Source: Parvibaculum sp. (GTDB taxonomy: Bacteria; Pseudomonadota; Alphaproteobacteria; Parvibaculales; Parvibaculaceae). Taken from it: 26,620 nucleotides of DNA. Location of the stretch: assembly GCA_020062605.1 (NCBI GenBank), contig JAGUWA010000256.1:1-26620 (forward strand), written 5' to 3'. Both the position numbers and the translations under genes were made by a program. The notes under the pieces are model-generated. The model saw only the letters and a program-made list of their open reading frames with translations. It did no database searches and was not told the DNA's origin. Of the stretch, positions 22,725-26,620 are shown piece after piece (the stretch's first letter is position 1; each line of letters starts with the position of its first letter).

Positions 22725-24745
22725 GCCTTGTTCTCCTCGAAGGCAACGAGCACCGCCCCCGCCTCAACCTGATCGCCCACGCCGGCATGCACCGCAGCGA
22801 CCACGGAATCGACACCCGCTACCAATGTCTGCTCCATCTTCATCGCTTCCATGACCACGAGCGGCGCCCCCTTCTTGACGGTCGCCCCGGCTTCAGTCAG
22901 CACCTGAACAATCTTTCCCGGCATCGGCGCCTTGAGCGCACCCGTATCGGCTTCGGACGCAACATCGACATCCATGGGGTCGGCGATTTCGAACTCCGTC
23001 GCCATTCCTTCGTGGATGAGGATAAATCCCGCGCCCCTGGAGACACAAGCGGCGCTCAGACGAACGCCATCGACGGTCGCCGTCAGCGCGTTGTCGCCGC
23101 TCATGGCGGCGGAAGCGAGCATATCGTCGCCCTCATCGCGCGCACCGGCGATGCGCCAGCCCTCTCCGTCCGGCACGACGGTGAGCACGACTTCCTCGCC
23201 GCCCACGAGAAATTTCATCCGCTCGCTGCGGCGCCCGCCGAGAACCCAGCTATCGCTCGTTGACCAGGGCGAGAAAGGTTCATCGCCCTGCCGCTGCGAA
23301 GCTTCCAACTGCACCTTCCGGCGGAGAAGATGCGCAGCGACGCCAAGCGCAAGGATGCGCGGCTCTGCCCCGCCCTTCGGGACGAGTTGGTCGAGATGCC
23401 GGTCGATGAAGCCCGTATCGATATCCCCGGCCATGAAGGCTTCATGCCCCATCGCCGCGGCGAGAAAGGCGAGATTTGTCTTCGGACCCGCGACCTCCAT
23501 GCGGGACAAAAATCCCCGGAGAGTACGAAGGGCGATCAGCCGCGTCTCGCCATGCGCGATGATCTTTCCGATCATCGGGTCGTAGAACATGCTCACCTCA
23601 TCCCCCTCGCGCACGCCCATGTCCGCGCGGACATGAGGCATGTTCGACGGGAGACGGAGACGCAGCAGCTTGCCGATCGAGGGAAAGAACTTCTTCGCCG
23701 GGTCTTCCGCATAGAGCCGCACTTCCACGGCATGGCCCTTCAGCGGCACCTTGTCCTGCGTGAGCGGCAAATGTTCGCCCGCCGCGACGCGAAGCTGCCA
23801 TTCGACGAGATCGAGCCCCGTGATCGCCTCCGTCACCGGATGCTCCACCTGGAGCCGCGTATTCATTTCCATGAACCAGAAACCGTCTGGCTTGAGCCCA
23901 TCGGACGCATCCGCAATGAACTCGACCGTACCCGCACCGCGATAGCCGATGGCCTTCGCCGCGGCCACAGCCGCCTCGCCCATGGCTTTCCGCATTTCAG
24001 GCGGCATGCCCGGCGCGGGCGCCTCCTCGATCACTTTCTGGTGGCGGCGCTGCAGCGAACAATCGCGCTCATGGAGCGAAACGGCCTGCCCATGACCATC
24101 CGCGAAGACTTGAATCTCGATGTGGCGCGGTCGTGCGACATATTTTTCGACGAGCACACGCTCGTCGCCAAAGGCGGAGCCCGCCTCGCGCTGCGCGCTC
24201 TTGAGTTCCCTGGCGAAGTCGGCGGGGTCGTCGACGCGACGCATGCCTTTGCCGCCGCCGCCCGCGACCGCCTTGATGAGTACGGGGTAGCCGATCTTCA
24301 CTGCCTGCTCGCCGAGAAAGTCCGCGTCCTGGTTGTCCCCGTGATAGCCGGGAACGACAGGCACGCCCGCTTTTTCCATCAGCGCCTTGGCCGCGTCCTT
24401 GAGCCCCATCGCGCGGATCGCACTTGCAGGCGGCCCGACGAAGATCAGCCCGGCCTTTTCGCAGGCTTCCGCGAAGCCCGCATTTTCGGAGAGGAAGCCA
24501 TAGCCCGGATGCACGGCCCCGGCACCCGAGCGCGCGCAGGCATCGAGAATGGCGTCGATGCGGAGATAGCTTTCGGCGGCGGGCGCTGGGCCGATCCGGT
24601 AAGCCTCGTCGGCTTCCGCCACATGATAGGCATTGGCATCGGCATCCGAATAAACGGCGATGGTCTTGAGGCCCATGCGCCGCGCCGTGCGGATGACGCG
24701 GACGGCGATCTCGCCGCGATTGGCGATGAGAAGAGTCTTGAACAT
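22721..24745 (-). CDS. mccA: 3-methylcrotonyl-CoA carboxylase, biotin-containing alpha subunit
   Basis: Carries the biotin carboxylase and biotin carrier functions of an acyl-CoA carboxylase, 674 aa. The biotin carboxylase domain starts FKTLLIANRGEIAVRVIRTA and includes HPGYGFLSEN, the glycine-rich ATP loop KAVAGGGGKGMR and the active-site EMNTRLQVEHPVTE. The C-terminal carrier domain has APMPGK and the biotinylation motif EAMKM with biotin-accepting Lys636. Length and partner gene fit MCC (leucine breakdown, 3-methylcrotonyl-CoA to 3-methylglutaconyl-CoA); a geranoyl-CoA carboxylase or a propionyl-CoA carboxylase alpha subunit are less likely given the MccB-like partner. It starts 12 bp after mccB, with the Shine-Dalgarno GAGGAGGGG overlapping the mccB stop codon. 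Confidence 0.93.
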   Translation of the reverse strand: MFKTLLIANRGEIAVRVIRTARRMGLKTIAVYSDADANAYHVAEADEAYRIGPAPAAESYLRIDAILDACARSGAGAVHPGYGFLSENAGFAEACEKAGLIFVGPPASAIRAMGLKDAAKALMEKAGVPVVPGYHGDNQDADFLGEQAVKIGYPVLIKAVAGGGGKGMRRVDDPADFARELKSAQREAGSAFGDERVLVEKYVARPRHIEIQVFADGHGQAVSLHERDCSLQRRHQKVIEEAPAPGMPPEMRKAMGEAAVAAAKAIGYRGAGTVEFIADASDGLKPDGFWFMEMNTRLQVEHPVTEAITGLDLVEWQLRVAAGEHLPLTQDKVPLKGHAVEVRLYAEDPAKKFFPSIGKLLRLRLPSNMPHVRADMGVREGDEVSMFYDPMIGKIIAHGETRLIALRTLRGFLSRMEVAGPKTNLAFLAAAMGHEAFMAGDIDTGFIDRHLDQLVPKGGAEPRILALGVAAHLLRRKVQLEASQRQGDEPFSPWSTSDSWVLGGRRSERMKFLVGGEEVVLTVVPDGEGWRIAGARDEGDDMLASAAMSGDNALTATVDGVRLSAACVSRGAGFILIHEGMATEFEIADPMDVDVASEADTGALKAPMPGKIVQVLTEAGATVKKGAPLVVMEAMKMEQTLVAGVDSVVAAVHAGVGDQVEAGAVLVAFEENKA

Positions 24746-24757
24746 TTTATCCCCTCC

Positions 24758-26350
24758 TCACATCCGGAAGACGCCAAAGGGCGTCTCCGGTATCGGCGCA
24801 TTGAGGGCGGCTGAGAAAGCGAGCGCGAGAACACGCCGCGTCTCCGAAGGTGCGACGATGCCATCGTCCCAGAGCCGCGCAGTTGCGAAATAGGGATGCC
24901 CCTCCTCGTCATATTTTGCGCGGATCGGTGCCTTGAAGGCGTCTGCTTCTTCCGGCGTCCATTTCTCCGCATCGCGATGCACCGTCGCGAGCACGCTGGC
25001 CGCCTGCTCGCCGCCCATGACGGAGATTCGCGCATTCGGCCAGGTGAAGAGAAAACGGGGCGAATAGGCACGGCCGCACATGCCGTAATTGCCGGCACCG
25101 TAGGAGCCGCCAATGATCAGCGTGACCTTCGGCACATTGGCCGACGCGACCGCCGTTACCAGCTTTGCGCCGTCCTTGGCGATGCCACCCGTCTCATATT
25201 CGCGACCCACCATGAAGCCTGCAATGTTCTGGAGAAAGAGAAGCGGCACCTTTCGCTGACAGCAGAGCTCGATGAAATGAGCACCTTTCAGAGCCGACTC
25301 CGAAAAGAGGATGCCGTTATTCGCGATGATGCCGACCGGCAGCCCGTGAATATGCGCGAAGCCGCAAACAAGGGTGGTACCGTAGAGCCTCTTGAACTCG
25401 TCGAAGTCGGACCCATCCACCAGCCGCGCGATCACCTCGCGCACGTCGTACTGGATCGAGAGCGAATGTGGCACCACACCATCAAGCTCGGCCATGTCGT
25501 AGAGCGGCTCTCGCGGTTCGGCGAGCGGAATGGCGATGGATTTCTTCCGGTTAAGCGTGCCCGCAATCTGGCGCGCAATGGCAAGCGCATGCGCGTCGTC
25601 CACTGCGTAGTGGTCGGTAACGCCCGACTTGCGGGAATGGACATCGGCGCCGCCCAAATCCTCCGCCGTCACCACCTCGCCCGTTGCCGCTTTCACCAGC
25701 GGCGGCCCGCCAAGAAAGATCGTGCCCTGCTTGCGCACGATCACCGTCTCGTCGGACATGGCAGGAACATAGGCACCGCCCGCCGTGCAGGACCCCATGA
25801 CGACGGCGACCTGCGGAATGCCCTTCGCCGACATGCGCGCTTGATTGTAGAAAATCCGGCCGAAATGCTCGCGGTCGGGAAAGATATCCGCCTGGTTCGG
25901 GAGGTTCGCCCCACCCGAATCCACCAGATAGAAGCAAGGGAGATTATTCTCGAGCGCTATTTCCTGCGCACGGAGATGCTTCTTCACGGTGACAGGATAA
26001 TAGGTGCCGCCCTTGATCGTCGCGTCGTTGCAGACGATGACGCATTCCTGACCCGCAATGCGCCCAATGCCCGTGATGATGCCGGCAGCGTTGATCGCCT
26101 CGCCATACATGCCATGCGCGGCCATCGGGGATAATTCGAGGAACGGTGTACCCGGATCGATGAGCCCGTAGACGCGGTCGCGCGGCAGCATCTTGCCGCG
26201 CGAAACATGCCGCTCACGGGAGCGTTCGTCGCCGCCAAGCGCCGCCCTCCCCCTCTCGTCGTTGAGCGCGGCGGTGAGCCGCCCCATCGCCTCCGCATTC
26301 TGCTTGAAGCGGGCATCCCGCGTGTTGACGCTTGTTTTCAGAATCGCCAC
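24758..26350 (-). CDS. mccB: 3-methylcrotonyl-CoA carboxylase, carboxyltransferase beta subunit
   Basis: Transfers the carboxyl group from biotin to 3-methylcrotonyl-CoA; 530 aa, normal for MccB. Crotonase-fold carboxyltransferase signatures are plentiful: KGGTYYPVTVKKHLRAQEIA, DSGGANLPNQADIFPD, GSCTAGGAYVPAMSDE, NNGILFSESALKGAHFIELC, GFMVGREYETGGIAKDGAK and GGSYGAGNYGMCGRAY, the last group being typical for MCC rather than PccB. The N-terminus (AILKTSVNTRDARFKQNAEAM) also matches MccB. The start codon is GTG at 26350. It is the first gene of the leftward mccB-mccA-DUF1489 operon, divergent from a TetR-family gene with 99 bp between. The isovaleryl-CoA dehydrogenase, methylglutaconyl-CoA hydratase and HMG-CoA lyase genes often clustered with it are not in this window. 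Confidence 0.94.
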   Translation of the reverse strand: MAILKTSVNTRDARFKQNAEAMGRLTAALNDERGRAALGGDERSRERHVSRGKMLPRDRVYGLIDPGTPFLELSPMAAHGMYGEAINAAGIITGIGRIAGQECVIVCNDATIKGGTYYPVTVKKHLRAQEIALENNLPCFYLVDSGGANLPNQADIFPDREHFGRIFYNQARMSAKGIPQVAVVMGSCTAGGAYVPAMSDETVIVRKQGTIFLGGPPLVKAATGEVVTAEDLGGADVHSRKSGVTDHYAVDDAHALAIARQIAGTLNRKKSIAIPLAEPREPLYDMAELDGVVPHSLSIQYDVREVIARLVDGSDFDEFKRLYGTTLVCGFAHIHGLPVGIIANNGILFSESALKGAHFIELCCQRKVPLLFLQNIAGFMVGREYETGGIAKDGAKLVTAVASANVPKVTLIIGGSYGAGNYGMCGRAYSPRFLFTWPNARISVMGGEQAASVLATVHRDAEKWTPEEADAFKAPIRAKYDEEGHPYFATARLWDDGIVAPSETRRVLALAFSAALNAPIPETPFGVFRM

Positions 26351-26449
26351 GGCATTCCATCCCGGACTGGATTTTTTATAAAAACGATCATACGTTCGTA
26401 TCCTGGATCAGGCAAGGCCCGGATCGGCCTTCAATCGAAGGATCGTCTA
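26351..26449. promoter_or_regulatory. Divergent mccB / tetR promoter with a palindromic operator candidate
   Basis: The 99-bp space between the GTG of mccB and the TTG of the regulator holds ATACG-TT-CGTAT at 26390-26401, a palindrome with 5-bp arms, flanked by GATC on both sides (26386-26389 and 26406-26409). Downstream of it toward mccB an AT-rich stretch (26372-26384) contains TATAAA on the minus strand at 26375-26380, a likely -10. The palindrome lies where a repressor would block RNA polymerase in both directions. Confidence 0.55.
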
Positions 26450-26620
26450 TTGAGCAGAACGGCAGGTTCCTCGGGCAAAAAGACACTCGCCGCCATCCGC
26501 GAGGCAGGGCTCGACCTCATTCATGAGCGCGGCTTCGAAGCGGTGAGCCTGCGACAGCTCGCGGCCCGGGTCGGCCTGCAGCCCGGCTCCCTCTACAACC
26601 ATATCGAGACCAAGCAGGAC
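26450..26620 (+). CDS. TetR-family transcriptional regulator, N-terminal part (cut by window end)
   Basis: The first 57 codons of a gene that runs off the window. After a short basic lead (SRTAGSSGKK) comes a TetR helix-turn-helix: LAAIREAGLDLIHERGFEA, then VSLRQLAARVGLQPGSLYNH, then IETKQD, which matches the family pattern of a first helix ending in RGF and a recognition helix SLYxHxxxK(E/Q)x. The start is TTG at 26450 with GAAGGA (26437-26442) 7 bp upstream; no in-frame ATG or GTG exists in the preceding 75 bp. Its divergence from mccB suggests it controls the leucine-degradation carboxylase and itself, probably responding to a CoA ester. The ligand-binding domain lies outside the window. 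Confidence 0.85.
   Translation, partial: MSRTAGSSGKKTLAAIREAGLDLIHERGFEAVSLRQLAARVGLQPGSLYNHIETKQD

Noticed and set aside
23330..24814. 494-aa open frame antisense to mccA
   Set aside because: Shadow of the biotin carboxylase; composition is typical of antisense frames in GC-rich DNA.

Overview
The window is a GC-rich chromosomal stretch from an alphaproteobacterium. Several family assignments agree on this: a MipZ division ATPase, an EipB/DUF1849 periplasmic protein, a DUF1489 protein, a clpS-clpA pair, a FemAB-like DUF482 protein and a near-perfect CtrA-type box (TTAA-N7-TTAAC). The gene complement resembles free-living Hyphomicrobiales such as Parvibaculum, but that genus is a guess. I see no rRNA, tRNA, CRISPR array, insertion sequence or phage gene. 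Almost everything is core or catabolic metabolism, so this is mostly ordinary chromosome with a few unusual arrangements.

Layout. Positions 1-286 hold the C-terminus of a ROK-family sugar kinase. It is followed by a cluster of five back-to-back palindromes (310-439) that resembles a dispersed intergenic repeat. Next are dinB with an N-terminal zinc-ribbon-like motif (+), eipB (-), a GyaR-type 2-hydroxyacid dehydrogenase (+), a small soluble diguanylate cyclase (+) and agmatine deiminase (-). From 5840 to 9631 four genes run on the + strand: a Rid-family protein, a FemAB-like acyltransferase, a HIT hydrolase and a large lipoprotein whose repeats add up to about twelve beta-propeller blades. 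A hairpin terminator separates them from a glyoxalase-fold protein (-). The clpS-clpA pair (-) follows, with its own strong intrinsic terminator.

A 458-bp gap (12943-13400) carries the CtrA-type box upstream of a secreted D,D-carboxypeptidase with a SPOR domain. That gene converges on mipZ, so cell-wall trimming and division-site placement genes sit side by side. Divergent from mipZ is the most interesting block (16120-20053): a glutamine-synthetase-like ligase, an aldehyde dehydrogenase and an iron-dependent alcohol dehydrogenase, joined by two ATGA stop/start overlaps. It reads as a gamma-glutamylation route for an amine or amino alcohol: glutamylate the amine, oxidise the alcohol to the aldehyde, then to the acid. 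The substrate is unknown.

The last part contains a tiny secreted protein with two WxxG-type repeats, panC (pantothenate synthesis), and a leftward 3-methylcrotonyl-CoA carboxylase operon (mccB-mccA-DUF1489, then an alpha/beta hydrolase) for leucine catabolism. A divergent TetR-family regulator starts at a TTG codon and is cut by the window end. A short palindrome in the shared promoter is its likely operator. Five genes here appear to use GTG or TTG starts (HIT, clpA, mccB, DUF1489, tetR).
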